Positions 24,857 through 33,089 of a stretch of 36,033 nucleotides of DNA are shown piece by piece. The position numbers and the translations under genes are program-made. Origin of the DNA: Candidatus Enterococcus courvalinii (lineage in GTDB: Bacteria; Bacillota; Bacilli; Lactobacillales; Enterococcaceae); NCBI RefSeq assembly GCF_017315945.1, contig NZ_JAFLWI010000024.1, positions 1 to 36,033 on the forward strand, given 5' to 3'. The first letter of the stretch is position 1. Each line of letters begins with the position of its first letter. The notes below the pieces were generated by a model. It had not been told where the DNA came from. It did not search any database and saw nothing but the letters and a program-made list of their open reading frames with translations.

Positions 24857-25300
24857 ATGTTGGAGTATAAAAAAGCTGTACCAGATGATTACACTAAAGT
24901 GCTAGAAGTTTGGGAAAAATCAGTTAAAGAAACACATGATTTTTTATCACAAAAAGATCTTGAATTTTATAAAGCAGCTATTCCAGACTACTTAGATGTT
25001 GTGGAACTACTGCTGTGGTACGAGGATAAACAGTTGATAGGATTCAGCGGTACACAGGATGAAGAGTTAGCGATGCTGTTTCTCGTCCCAGAATTTATTG
25101 GAAAGAAATTTGGCAGTAAAATGTTGATTTGGTTACTAGAAAATAAAAACATTCAAAAAATAGATGTAAATGCGCAAAATAAAAACGCCAAAGCATTTTA
25201 TTTGAAACATGGCTTTGTAATTGATTCAGAAGATGAAACAGATGGTTTTGGGAAAAATTATCCTATCCTTCATTTAGTTAAACAGAAGGAGAACGAGTAA
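24857..25300 (+). CDS. GNAT family N-acetyltransferase
   Basis: 147 residues with the GNAT fold: MLEYKKAVPDDYTKVLEVWEKSVKET at the N-terminus, the acetyl-CoA loop LVPEFIGKKFGSKMLIWL (about 77-94, in place of the usual R/Q-x-x-G-x-G/A) and the end NAQNKNAKAFYLKHGF (about 114-129), the usual helix before the last strand. It acetylates an amine; the substrate cannot be told. ATG follows AAGGAG. A DUF1697 gene starts 20 bases after the stop, so the two may share a transcript. The 220 bases upstream hold no gene. Confidence 0.85.
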   Translation: MLEYKKAVPDDYTKVLEVWEKSVKETHDFLSQKDLEFYKAAIPDYLDVVELLLWYEDKQLIGFSGTQDEELAMLFLVPEFIGKKFGSKMLIWLLENKNIQKIDVNAQNKNAKAFYLKHGFVIDSEDETDGFGKNYPILHLVKQKENE

Positions 25301-25320
25301 GAGTAAGAAGGAGTAATTAA

Positions 25321-25872
25321 ATGAACTACATCGCATTTTTTCGGGGAATCAACGTTGGGAGCAAAAATCGGATCAAGATGATCGATTTAAGAGAATTATT
25401 TAGTTGCTTAGGCTATCAAAATGTCAAAACGTATATCCAAAGTGGAAATGTAATTTTTGAGTCAAATAAACAAGAATCAATGATTATGGTTGAACTTGCC
25501 CAAGCTTTTACTGAACGATTTGGTTTTGAAAGCAAACTTGTTTTACGGACAGCTGAGGAATTAGCGACTATTTTAGCTGACTTTCCATTTACAGCAGCTG
25601 AAATCCAGACAGTGAATGATCGGTTGCCAGCGGCCGAGCACGTGTATTTTTATCTTAGCAATAACGAGGTCGATGTATCTGCTGTAGAAAAACTGGCTGA
25701 GGAGTTTATAGAGGAAGACAAGGTTTTTGTTGGAAAAAGAGAAATTTATTTTTTGAGTGCGCAGAGTATTCGGAATTCTAAATTAGGAACTAAATTGGCA
25801 AAACTCGATGACTCTTTCACTGTCCGTAATCGAAAAACCTTAAATAAAATTAGTGAATTATTGACTAGCTGA
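25321..25872 (+). CDS. DUF1697 family protein
   Basis: 183 residues. The start MNYIAFFRGINVGSKNRIKM, the motif YIQSGNVIFES (about 39-49) and the end RNRKTLNKISELL are hallmarks of DUF1697. The family is widespread and cytosolic; its function is not known, and a role similar to nucleic-acid-binding ferredoxin-like folds has only been suggested. ATG follows AGAAGGAG. A terminator lies about 50 bases downstream. Confidence 0.88.
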   Translation: MNYIAFFRGINVGSKNRIKMIDLRELFSCLGYQNVKTYIQSGNVIFESNKQESMIMVELAQAFTERFGFESKLVLRTAEELATILADFPFTAAEIQTVNDRLPAAEHVYFYLSNNEVDVSAVEKLAEEFIEEDKVFVGKREIYFLSAQSIRNSKLGTKLAKLDDSFTVRNRKTLNKISELLTS

Positions 25873-25924
25873 TTTTTTCACGGTAAAAAGCAAACAATTG
25901 AGTAAAAAAGAATTGAAAGCGAAA

Positions 25925-25970
25925 GGAGGTCGATCAACAAGAAGTTTGTTGGTCGATCTTTTGTTCTATT
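25925..25970 (+). terminator. Terminator after the DUF1697 gene
   Basis: GGAGGTCGATCAACAA (25925-25940) pairs, with several G-T wobbles, with TTGTTGGTCGATCTTT (25946-25961), loop GAAGT, T-rich tail. Confidence 0.8.
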
Positions 25971-26071
25971 TTGTTCTAATTTGTTCTCTCACAATTTTTT
26001 AGTTATAGGGATAGAAAAGTTGGCGAATGAGTAAGGACTTTGTGAATGTTCTTACTTTTAGACTAAACTTA

Positions 26072-26080
26072 TGCTATTCT
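26072..26080 (+). promoter_or_regulatory. Possible extended -10 promoter of the SulP gene
   Basis: TGCTATTCT combines a TG with TATTCT (4 of 6), 45 bases before the start. The -35 region is weak. Confidence 0.35.
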
Positions 26081-26125
26081 AATGATTGTGTCTTTAAGAA
26101 ATTTTCATGAAAAGGAGTTTGTAGG

Positions 26126-27754
26126 TTGTTCAAAAATTATCGTTTGTTGTTAAAAAAAGAATTTTTAGGGTACGATTTAGCAAAGTTTCAAAAAGATTTG
26201 TTGGCAGGTGTAACAGTTGCAGCAGTTGCGTTGCCTCTTGCGTTAGCGTTTGGAGTTTCGAGTGGTGCTGATGCTGCGGCGGGTCTGATTACTGCGATTT
26301 TGGCAGGTGTCATCATTGGTGGATTGTCAGGTGGTTTTTATCAAATTTCTGGACCAACTGGAGCAATGGCAGCAATACTAATGTCCATTGTAGCGACGCA
26401 AGGAATACATGGGGTGTTACTAGCGACTTTCTTAGCTGGGATTTTCTTGTTGATTGCTGGGATTTTTCGATTAGGAACATTGACCTCTTTTATTCCAGCA
26501 CCGGTAATTACAGGCTTTACGTCAGGAATCGCGATCATTATTGCATTGGGACAAGTGGATAATTTATTTGGTGTTCATTCACAAGGAGCGAATGTGATTG
26601 AAAAATTAAGTAGTTATCAAACGTTAGGCTTTACGGTTAACTGGAGTGCCTTGTTCATGGGAAGCTTAGTGATCCTAGGGATGACTTTTTATCCGAAAAG
26701 CTGGGCACAAAAAATGCCAAGCTCGCTTTTAGCAATTATTCTGGCGACGGGCGCTATGTTGATTTTTCATTTGCCTGTGGCAACAGTAGGTAAGATTCCA
26801 CAAACAATAATTAGTAGTAATCGTTTAGTTCTAAGCGATTTCCAGATGACAGATCTCCAACAAGTAGCAGTTCCAGCAGTAAGTATCGCGCTTTTAGGAA
26901 TGGTAGAGAGCTTATTATGCGGAGCATCCGCTGGCAGAATGGCTAACAAACCATTAGATAGCAATCAAGAATTAGTAGCGCAAGGAATCGGTAATTTATT
27001 ATTACCTTTCTTTGGTGGAATTCCTGCGACAGCGGCAATCGCACGAACAAGTGTGGCAATTAAATCAGGTGCTCAAACACGTTTAGCTGGAATTATTCAT
27101 GCGGGTGTTCTATTCTTATCTATGCTTGTTTTTGCACCAGTGATGTCACAAATTCCAATGCCTGCATTGGCAGGTGTTTTGATTGTCACTGCTTGGCGGA
27201 TGAATGAATGGGAGACAATCCATGAATTGTTTTCAAAAAAATATTGGACGTCTATTCTTCTATTTATTCTAACAATGATTTGTACGGTTATTTTTGATTT
27301 AAGTATTGCGATTGTCATTGGAATTATCGGTGGGTGCATTTTCTTTGTCATGAAAAGTGCGGCGATTACGATTTCACTTGAAACCATCGATTGGAAACGA
27401 ATGGATTTACCTGAAACTGAAAAATTAAAAGATTGGACAGTTGTTTACATCAGTGGCCCATTATTTTTCATGTCGTCAGAGAAATTAAAATCAAAATTAA
27501 CTGAGTTGAGTGACCAAGATGGTATTATTTTTTCAATGCGCGGTGTTCCGAGTATCGATTTGACTGCGCTGTCTGTCTTTGACGAATTTCAAGCAAATGC
27601 TGACAAGAGAGGCCAACTAGTCATCTATACTTCACTACAGCCAGAAGTAGAAAATTATATGAAGCATTTGTGGCAAGGAGACGGCACGGAACAACATCAA
27701 ACTGTAGCGCACGCATTATCTGCATTGCATGCACGCTACGAAATGAATCAATAA
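26126..27754 (+). CDS. SulP family anion transporter with STAS domain
   Basis: 542-residue secondary transporter of the SLC26/SulP family. The N-terminal part (about 20-420) is strongly hydrophobic with about 12-14 segments; LPLALAFGVSSG and QISGPTGAMAAI match the substrate-site helices TM1 and TM3, and GGIPATAAIARTSVAIKSG is the family signature. The STAS domain occupies about 430-535 (SMRGVPSIDLTALSVFDEF). Substrates of relatives include sulfate, bicarbonate and dicarboxylates; the sequence does not decide. The start is TTG 26126, 8 bases after AAAGGAG, without an ATG alternative. A terminator follows. Confidence 0.9.
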   Translation: MFKNYRLLLKKEFLGYDLAKFQKDLLAGVTVAAVALPLALAFGVSSGADAAAGLITAILAGVIIGGLSGGFYQISGPTGAMAAILMSIVATQGIHGVLLATFLAGIFLLIAGIFRLGTLTSFIPAPVITGFTSGIAIIIALGQVDNLFGVHSQGANVIEKLSSYQTLGFTVNWSALFMGSLVILGMTFYPKSWAQKMPSSLLAIILATGAMLIFHLPVATVGKIPQTIISSNRLVLSDFQMTDLQQVAVPAVSIALLGMVESLLCGASAGRMANKPLDSNQELVAQGIGNLLLPFFGGIPATAAIARTSVAIKSGAQTRLAGIIHAGVLFLSMLVFAPVMSQIPMPALAGVLIVTAWRMNEWETIHELFSKKYWTSILLFILTMICTVIFDLSIAIVIGIIGGCIFFVMKSAAITISLETIDWKRMDLPETEKLKDWTVVYISGPLFFMSSEKLKSKLTELSDQDGIIFSMRGVPSIDLTALSVFDEFQANADKRGQLVIYTSLQPEVENYMKHLWQGDGTEQHQTVAHALSALHARYEMNQ

Positions 27755-27780
27755 AAGAAAAGTAAACCTCAACTTAAAAT

Positions 27781-27819
27781 AAAAAAGGAAACCTGCAATT
27801 ATTCAGAGTTTCCTTTTTT
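27781..27819. terminator. Terminator between convergent SulP and uracil-DNA glycosylase genes
   Basis: AAAAAAGGAAAC (27781-27792) pairs with GTTTCCTTTTTT (27808-27819). The right arm lies within the last codons of the minus-strand gene. Confidence 0.8.
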
Positions 27820-28458
27820 TGTATCATGGATGAGTGCCTCTAATGTTTCCCAATCATGCTCAATAAGTGGAGTTAAAGAACGATTGTAAAAAATAGCAGC
27901 GGGATGGAATAAGGGAAGAAGACGATAAGTGTCTTTTGACCATTCGTAATGTGTTTTTTGCTTGTTCAACTCTAAAATAGGCCCCACGTATAATTGCCCA
28001 TGATTTTTTGAAACAGTGTAGTCTTTTCCGAGCAAACGTTGAAGACCAATATTCCCTAAAGTAGCAATCAATTCAGGTTTGATTGTTGCAATTTCATAAT
28101 CCAGAATTGGTGCGTGAGCAAAAACTTCAGCTTTAGTAGGCGTTCGATTTGGATGAACGACTTCTTCTTTCTTGGTACGCTTATTCACTCGTTCAACGGT
28201 ACTATAAGGACGGCTACGAACGGCACTAGTAATATAAACATCTGCTCTAGTTAAACTTAATTTTTCCAGACAAGTCATCAACTCTTTTCCAGCTTGTCCG
28301 CTAAAGGGGATATGATTCTCAACTTCGTTTTTTCCGGGGGCTTCACCAACAAACATTATTTTTGGTTCAAGAGAACCCTGTCCTGCGACGAAACCTTCAA
28401 CAGGGCGGTTATTCATTCGTTGTTTTGCTTCTTTGATTAATTCAGTAGGATAGTTCAT
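27799..28458 (-). CDS. Uracil-DNA glycosylase, family 4-like
   Basis: 219 residues, DNA base-excision repair: removes uracil arising from cytosine deamination. Motif 1 FVGEAPGKNE (about 36-45) with PFSGQAG (about 51-57), and motif 2 LFHPAA (about 188-193), match the family 4/5 superfamily. Family 4 enzymes usually carry four Cys for a 4Fe-4S cluster; here the N-terminal segment before motif 1 has none (GQGSLEPK) and only one Cys is present overall, so no cluster is expected. The ATG at 28458 has no strong ribosome site, only GAAAATGAAAAACG. It stands alone. Confidence 0.88.
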   Translation of the reverse strand: MNYPTELIKEAKQRMNNRPVEGFVAGQGSLEPKIMFVGEAPGKNEVENHIPFSGQAGKELMTCLEKLSLTRADVYITSAVRSRPYSTVERVNKRTKKEEVVHPNRTPTKAEVFAHAPILDYEIATIKPELIATLGNIGLQRLLGKDYTVSKNHGQLYVGPILELNKQKTHYEWSKDTYRLLPLFHPAAIFYNRSLTPLIEHDWETLEALIHDTKKGNSE

Positions 28459-28556
28459 GGATTCATCTACTTTCGTTTTTCATTTTCTTCTTTTTAGTAT
28501 AAAGTGAGTGCCTGAAAATTGCGACTAATATAGGTGAGTGTGAACAGAATTTATAG

Positions 28557-28585
28557 TTGACGAATCGTATTTATTTTGTTAAGCT
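28557..28585 (+). promoter_or_regulatory. Promoter of the rplU operon
   Basis: TTGACG (28557-28562), 17 bases, TAAGCT (28580-28585) with an upstream TG (TGT before TAAGCT). It lies just before the L21 leader. Confidence 0.6.
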
Positions 28586-28599
28586 AGTAACGTTGTAAT

Positions 28600-28690
28600 T
28601 GTGGACTCCACAGCTACAACCGCACAGAGTAAGTAGTAAGCACAGCTTAGCTGTCACTTAGGATGGCGAGTCTAAGTATAAAATAAGGAG
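28600..28690 (+). ncRNA. L21 ribosomal protein leader
   Basis: The structured 5' leader seen before rplU in Firmicutes. Visible hairpins: GTGG-ACT-CCAC (28601-28611), ACAGC-TTA-GCTGT (28642-28654) and ACTTAG...CTAAGT (28656-28661 with 28672-28677). The position between promoter and rplU and the stretch CCACAGCTACAACCGCAC fit the family (Rfam L21_leader). It is thought to mediate feedback by L21. Boundaries are approximate. Confidence 0.8.
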
Positions 28691-28702
28691 GTGCTTTATA
28701 GC

Positions 28703-29011
28703 ATGTACGCAATTATTAAAACTGGTGGTAAACAAGTAAAAGTTGAAGTTGGTCAAGCAATTTACGTTGAAAAACTTGACGTTGAAGCAGGTGAAAAAGT
28801 TGTCTTTGACGAAGTTATCTTAGTAGGTGGCGAATCTACAAAAGTAGGTGCTCCAACAATCAATGGTGCAACTGTTGAAGGAACTGTTGAAAAACACGGC
28901 AAACAAAAGAAAGTCGTTACTTTCAAATACAAACCTAAAAAACATTCACACCGCAAACAAGGTCACCGTCAACCATACACAAAAGTGGTTATCGACGCAA
29001 TCAACGCTTAA
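28703..29011 (+). CDS. rplU: 50S ribosomal protein L21
   Basis: 102-residue large-subunit protein that contacts 23S rRNA. The N-terminus [18 protein letters not shown] and the end [18 protein letters not shown] are the L21 signatures. ATG 28703 follows AAGGAGGTG; the frame runs four codons further up, which I reject. First gene of the rplU-prp-rpmA operon; codon use is that of a highly expressed gene. Confidence 0.98.
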   Translation: MYAIIKTGGKQVKVEVGQAIYVEKLDVEAGEKVVFDEVILVGGESTKVGAPTINGATVEGTVEKHGKQKKVVTFKYKPKKHSHRKQGHRQPYTKVVIDAINA

Positions 29012-29039
29012 TTAGTGTTTGAGAAAGAAGGCCTGAATG

Positions 29040-29384
29040 ATGATCAAAGGAACATTTAAGCGAAATGACGCTGGTCAAATCGTTTCATTTACTTTGACAG
29101 GGCATGCTGATGCAGGTCCTTATGGAAGTGATATTGTATGTGCAGGTGTTTCTGCATTAGCAATCAGCACAGTCAACGGGATTGCTTCATTAGCTGGTTT
29201 TGATCCGATTGTTGACGTGAATGAAGAAGATGGCGGGTATCTTTATACCGAAGTTAGCTCAATCATGACACAGGAACAAACGAATATTGCCGAAATTCTA
29301 TTGGAAAATCTTTTGCTAGGTTTACAATCCATAGAAGCTGAGAATTCAGAATATATCCAAATTAAAACAATTACTGATAAATAG
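29040..29384 (+). CDS. prp: Ribosomal-processing cysteine protease Prp
   Basis: Removes the N-terminal extension of L27 so that it can be built into the ribosome. The 114-residue protein starting at the second of two adjacent ATGs has GHADAG with His22 and DIVCAG with Cys34, the same numbers as the catalytic pair of S. aureus Prp as I recall. The first ATG is at 29037. It lies, as always, between rplU and rpmA, 13 bases before the latter, and shares their transcript. Also called YsxB. Confidence 0.95.
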   Translation: MIKGTFKRNDAGQIVSFTLTGHADAGPYGSDIVCAGVSALAISTVNGIASLAGFDPIVDVNEEDGGYLYTEVSSIMTQEQTNIAEILLENLLLGLQSIEAENSEYIQIKTITDK

Positions 29385-29396
29385 GAGGTGCAGACC

Positions 29397-29690
29397 ATGT
29401 TATTATCTATGAATCTTCAATTATTTGCCCACAAAAAAGGTGGCGGTTCTACATCTAACGGCCGTGACTCAGAATCAAAACGTTTAGGTGCTAAACGTGC
29501 TGATGGACAAACTGTTACAGGTGGATCAATTCTTTACCGTCAACGCGGTACAAAAATCTATCCAGGTGTAAACGTGGGTATTGGTGGAGACGACACTTTA
29601 TTTGCTAAAGTTGATGGCGTAGTACGTTTCGAACGTAAAGGCCGCGACAAAAAACAAGTGTCTGTTTATCCAGTAGCTCAAGAAGCTTAA
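29397..29690 (+). CDS. rpmA: 50S ribosomal protein L27 with cleavable N-terminus
   Basis: 97 residues. The body [20 protein letters not shown] and [20 protein letters not shown] is canonical L27. It is preceded by the extension [11 protein letters not shown], the LQxFA site cleaved by Prp in Firmicutes. The mature tail then reaches the peptidyl-transferase centre. ATG 29397 follows AGGAGGTG by 6 bases; the GTG inside that ribosome site is rejected. A terminator follows directly. Confidence 0.97.
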   Translation: MLLSMNLQLFAHKKGGGSTSNGRDSESKRLGAKRADGQTVTGGSILYRQRGTKIYPGVNVGIGGDDTLFAKVDGVVRFERKGRDKKQVSVYPVAQEA

Positions 29691-29700
29691 TAAACAGTTA

Positions 29701-29737
29701 GCTCCATCCCTTGCTTGGCGAGGGATGGAGCTTTTTT
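29701..29737 (+). terminator. Terminator of the rplU-prp-rpmA operon
   Basis: GCTCCATCCCT (29701-29711) pairs perfectly with AGGGATGGAGC (29721-29731), followed by six T. Confidence 0.93.
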
Positions 29738-29821
29738 GTTTTTAGGTGAGTGTATATAATTTTTGATTACACATTGGTTGAGCAACTTTTTAAGAAAAAG
29801 AATATAAGAAATATCAATCAA

Positions 29822-30529
29822 TTATTTAGCTTCTACTTCTATTTTTGTTTTGAAATATTTCCAATGCTTGTAACTAATGATGTACTCCGCAACACTTTTA
29901 TCTGGCAAATAAGTGTGTTTGACTTGTTTAACGGCGGGTTCTCTAAAACTTAGATTTAACAAACGAAGTAATTCAGAATCATCGGGAAACACAATTTCAT
30001 TTGTTTCAACAGACCCTAGAGAAAAAAGATCAATGCCGAAATCTAAGCGGATTCGTTCGTAGACACTTGCGTAGGCTGATAAGTCATCTGTAAGTGGTTG
30101 TTTCATCAGTTTTTTTGGTAAATGAGTAAGATGAACCAAGAAAGGTGTCTCGTCGAAATAACGAACTCGTTTAATTTTATAGTAGGTTTCTTCGCTAGAT
30201 AATTTCAATTCGTGCAGAATCTTAGCATCATTTTTTTCTTCGATGGATAAAACAGTGACATGTTCTTTATCGAATGAATTACGTTCGATATCTGAGAATT
30301 TAACGGTCTCAGCTATTTTTGATCTTGAAATGAAGGTTCCTTTTCCTTGAATTCGGTAGAGGTATCCAGCATTCGTTAATTCATTAAGCGCTTTAACCGC
30401 TGTGATTGAGCTGACAGCATATCTTTTCTTAATCGCAGCTTCTGAATAAAATTTATCTCCAGGAACAAATTTATTTGTTTTGATTTCAGCTAGTAAGTCT
30501 TGTTTGATTTGTTCATACTTGGGAATCAT
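29822..30529 (-). CDS. GntR family regulator with UTRA domain
   Basis: 235-residue repressor/activator of the HutC/FadR-like UTRA branch. The winged helix-turn-helix (about 1-70) shows YEQIKQDLLAEI, PGDKFYSEAAIKKRYAVSSI, ALNELTNAGYLYRIQGKGTF; the UTRA ligand domain (about 90-232) follows with IKRVRYFDETPFLVH and VAEYIISYKHWKYF. UTRA domains usually bind sugar phosphates or amino-acid derivatives. ATG 30529 follows GAAGGTG. No obvious target operon is adjacent in the same direction, so its regulon is unknown. Confidence 0.88.
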   Translation of the reverse strand: MIPKYEQIKQDLLAEIKTNKFVPGDKFYSEAAIKKRYAVSSITAVKALNELTNAGYLYRIQGKGTFISRSKIAETVKFSDIERNSFDKEHVTVLSIEEKNDAKILHELKLSSEETYYKIKRVRYFDETPFLVHLTHLPKKLMKQPLTDDLSAYASVYERIRLDFGIDLFSLGSVETNEIVFPDDSELLRLLNLSFREPAVKQVKHTYLPDKSVAEYIISYKHWKYFKTKIEVEAK

Positions 30530-30773
30530 TCGATCACCTTCCGAAAATAGTGGTGTATTAGTATCAATTTAAGAATAGCATGTTCATTTTTCTTTCGCAA
30601 TAAAAGGAGGAATAGCGAACTTAGCAGTTGTTAAAAGAATGAGAAAGAAGGGGAGTTTCGACCAACTACTTCAAATAGTTTTGTTTTCTAGCTGACTGAA
30701 AAAAGTGGTCTTTTTGTCCACAATTGACCGATTGAGAAAAGCGCATTATATAATTAACAAAAAGGATTTCATT

Positions 30774-31001
30774 ATGAAGAAATTATATTATTTACGTAAG
30801 CAGCATCAGCTAACGATTCGAAAATTAGCTGAACATCTTCACTGTGATTATTCTGTCTATTCAAAATATGAGCGAGGTGAGCGAGAAGTTCCACTATATA
30901 TTTTGATTGAACTTGCTGATTTTTTTGAGACGAATTTAGATTTTTTGTTAGGGCGCACGGATTTTTCAAAGAAGTTGCCAGAGCCAAGAAGAAAAAAATA
31001 A
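30774..31001 (+). CDS. Small Xre-type helix-turn-helix regulator
   Basis: 75 residues, almost all of them a Cro/CI-type helix-turn-helix: LRKQHQLTIRKLAEHLHCDYSVYSKYERGEREVPLYILIELADFF, then a basic tail PEPRRKK. It lacks a ligand or oligomerisation domain. ATG 30774 follows AAAGGA by 8 bases; the frame extends upstream to 30705 without support. It lies just before a promoter with a palindrome and a 51-residue membrane protein gene, which may be its target. Confidence 0.85.
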   Translation: MKKLYYLRKQHQLTIRKLAEHLHCDYSVYSKYERGEREVPLYILIELADFFETNLDFLLGRTDFSKKLPEPRRKK

Positions 31002-31035
31002 GGGAAAGAAAGCGGAACCAAACAGTTTGCAAATT

Positions 31036-31069
31036 TTGTCTATGGTAAATGATTAAGATACATTGTATC
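31036..31069 (+). promoter_or_regulatory. Promoter with overlapping palindromic operator
   Basis: TTGTCT (31036-31041), 17 bases, TACATT (31059-31064). The perfect inverted repeat GATACA-T-TGTATC (31057-31069) covers the -10 box, a typical repressor arrangement. It lies between the Xre gene and the 51-residue ORF. Confidence 0.5.
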
Positions 31070-31122
31070 GTGAAGGAAAGTTGGGGGAGTGAATAAGTCA
31101 CAGGACAAAAGAGGGGCTTTTG

Positions 31123-31278
31123 ATGAAGGGAAGATCAGTGAACCTGAATGGGCATCCATTGCTGCAAGTATTATTGTTTGTAGCGGAAGTTTTATTTGGA
31201 CTGGTTGCCTGCCTGTTGGTAAGTGTTTGGTTTGGACGGTTGATGCAAGTGGTCATTGGTTACTTTGCAGGTTGGTAG
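31123..31278 (+). CDS. 51-residue membrane protein, unknown
   Basis: ATG 31123 follows GAGGGG by 6 bases and the frame runs to TAG 31278. The product starts MKGRSVNLNGHP, has a strong hydrophobic stretch (about 13-37, LLQVLLFVAEVLFGLVACLL), then WFGRLMQVVIGYFAGW, perhaps a second amphipathic segment. The basic N-terminus suggests it faces the cytoplasm. A candidate promoter with palindrome lies 59 bases upstream, and an Xre regulator before it. An overlapping 65-codon frame (31089-31286) has a poorer ribosome site. I recognise no family; small toxin-like or regulator-controlled membrane peptides look similar. Confidence 0.55.
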   Translation: MKGRSVNLNGHPLLQVLLFVAEVLFGLVACLLVSVWFGRLMQVVIGYFAGW

Positions 31279-31317
31279 ACGAATGAGTAAGTAATTTTTT
31301 TGAAAAGTAAATGCTAA

Positions 31318-31361
31318 AATAATAAAACGAGTGTGAGGGTAATCACACTCGTTTTATTATT
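31318..31361. terminator. Bidirectional terminator before the LRR gene stop
   Basis: AATAATAAAACGAGTGTGA (31318-31336) pairs perfectly over 19 bp with TCACACTCGTTTTATTATT (31343-31361), loop GGGTAA. T-rich on both strands; serves the convergent genes. Confidence 0.92.
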
Positions 31362-31363
31362 TT

Positions 31364-32872
31364 TTAGAACCAACGTGAAAAGAAAAGTTCTTCCGAGTAA
31401 TCAGAAATTTTACCTGTGAAATCTACTGCACGAACTTTGATTTTCCATTGACCAGGACCGTTGATTTGATAATCACAATAAGAAGTGTCAGTCGTAGTCG
31501 TTATTAATCGATCATCTCGATAATATTCATAGTGACGAATACCAGAGTCATCTGTCGAAGCATCCCAACTGAGTATCGTACCAAAGTGTTCATATTTTTG
31601 TACCTTAAGGTTTCTTGGTGTGGTTGGATTATTCCAATCTGGTGCCGCATACTGAATATATATACCAGAAAATTGCTCACTTGAATTAGCATTGCTGAAA
31701 GACCAAGAAAGGTTATTTGTTCCAGCTTCTAGCCAGGAAACATTTGTCCCATCATAAGTTCCTGGTTGATTAAACGTGACGTTTGGTCTTTCACCGTGAA
31801 TTGTCCGGAGTTTTAAAGGTGTTTTATGGTTGGTCCAAGTATTTGATCCAGAAACAGTTTGATTGAAAGCGACAACTTTTTGAAGACTAGGAATATCTTC
31901 TAACACTTCTAAGCTAGTCAACTCATTTCCTGAAAGAGTCAGATGTTTCAAATTTGGCAATTCAACGAGTGGACTAATATCATTAAGTTCATTACTTGAT
32001 AGACCGAGCTGTTGGAGATTTTTAAATTCAGCAATTTTTCTTAGATTTTCAATTTGTGGGAAATTATTACCAGGTAAACTAAGTCGATTTTCACTTAGTT
32101 CTAAAGCGACTAAATTAGGAAAGTCAAGTTGAGTGTCGACACGTTGGATTTTATTTTCAGCGCCATAAATTCCTTGAAGTTTTGTATGTTTTTTTAAAGG
32201 TGCGAGGTCGATTATGTTGTTAAAGTTAAAATTAATCATACGTAAATCATTTATGTAATAGAGATCAACCAATGATGAGAGTTGGTTGTTATCGACCCAA
32301 AGTTGCTTGATGGTTGGAAACTTGCTTACACCATCGAGAGAAGTCAACTGATTATTGCTTAATGCCAACTGCTCTAGTGCTGGCAAATGATTCATAGTAT
32401 CAATGGATGAGATCCCGTTGTTAGTCGCACCAATGATTCTTAATTTTGTGAGATTTTGAATGGGGGTTAAATCTGTCACTAAGTTATTGTTCAAGCGAAA
32501 GTCTGTTAGGTTCAGTGCGAATTCAATTCCGGTAATATCTTTGATGCTCAATCCGGAAATATCTAAGGTAACTAGGCTTTCCATATGTTGCGATGTGATT
32601 GGTTCGTCTGTGGTCAAATGAAATATTTCTTTTAGTTTGCTTTCAAAAGCTGGATCATTGATCGTGATTGTTTGAGTGGATTTTGCTGCTAGCTGGGAAT
32701 CAATTTGATTTTCTTTTAAAGGAGCGAGTGTGTCAGTGAAATAGTTACTTACTTTGATTGTTTGTTCTTGCTGTGGCACATTTTCATTCGCGTAACTGAT
32801 TGGTGAAAAAGTTCCAAGTGCGGTACTAAATAATACAAGTGAAGCGACTGTAAAGAATAGTTTTCTTTTCAT
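31364..32872 (-). CDS. Secreted leucine-rich-repeat (internalin-like) protein
   Basis: 502 residues. A signal peptide (1-29, MKRK then a hydrophobic core, ending SYA) exports it. A cap (about 65-110, TITINDPAFESKLKEIF) leads to about ten internalin-type leucine-rich repeats (about 100-330, e.g. LPALEQLALSNNQLTSLDGV). An Ig-like inter-repeat region (about 340-400) and a fibronectin type III domain (about 415-498, PRNLKVQKYEHFGTILSWDAS) follow. It ends FFSRWF without LPXTG, so it is released or loosely bound. Such proteins often bind host or wall ligands. ATG follows GGAGG by 9 bases. It stands alone as a single gene. Confidence 0.88.
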   Translation of the reverse strand: MKRKLFFTVASLVLFSTALGTFSPISYANENVPQQEQTIKVSNYFTDTLAPLKENQIDSQLAAKSTQTITINDPAFESKLKEIFHLTTDEPITSQHMESLVTLDISGLSIKDITGIEFALNLTDFRLNNNLVTDLTPIQNLTKLRIIGATNNGISSIDTMNHLPALEQLALSNNQLTSLDGVSKFPTIKQLWVDNNQLSSLVDLYYINDLRMINFNFNNIIDLAPLKKHTKLQGIYGAENKIQRVDTQLDFPNLVALELSENRLSLPGNNFPQIENLRKIAEFKNLQQLGLSSNELNDISPLVELPNLKHLTLSGNELTSLEVLEDIPSLQKVVAFNQTVSGSNTWTNHKTPLKLRTIHGERPNVTFNQPGTYDGTNVSWLEAGTNNLSWSFSNANSSEQFSGIYIQYAAPDWNNPTTPRNLKVQKYEHFGTILSWDASTDDSGIRHYEYYRDDRLITTTTDTSYCDYQINGPGQWKIKVRAVDFTGKISDYSEELFFSRWF

Positions 32873-33060
32873 TTTCTAAACCTCCAAAAGTTTTTGTTGT
32901 GTTACAAGTTAATCTTAATAAAAAACGTTAAAAAATAAAAATGATAGCTTTAGTTATTTTTAAAATAAGTTTTCTAAATGAAAAAAAAACAATAGTTTGT
33001 AGAAGTAAATGCTTGTTTAACAAATGTTTCGTTTATTTTGAAAAAGCATGAGGTAAATAG

Positions 33061-33089
33061 TTGACGAATCCTCTAGAAATCCATAGTAT
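33061..33089 (+). promoter_or_regulatory. Promoter of the LevR-type gene
   Basis: TTGACG (33061-33066), 17 bases, TAGTAT (33084-33089), about 100 bases before the chosen start. A second TATAAT at 33128-33133 lacks a -35. Confidence 0.6.

Noticed and set aside
31089-31286. 65-codon plus-strand ORF
   Set aside because: Overlaps the 51-residue ORF in another frame, with a GTG directly against the purines and no clear domain.
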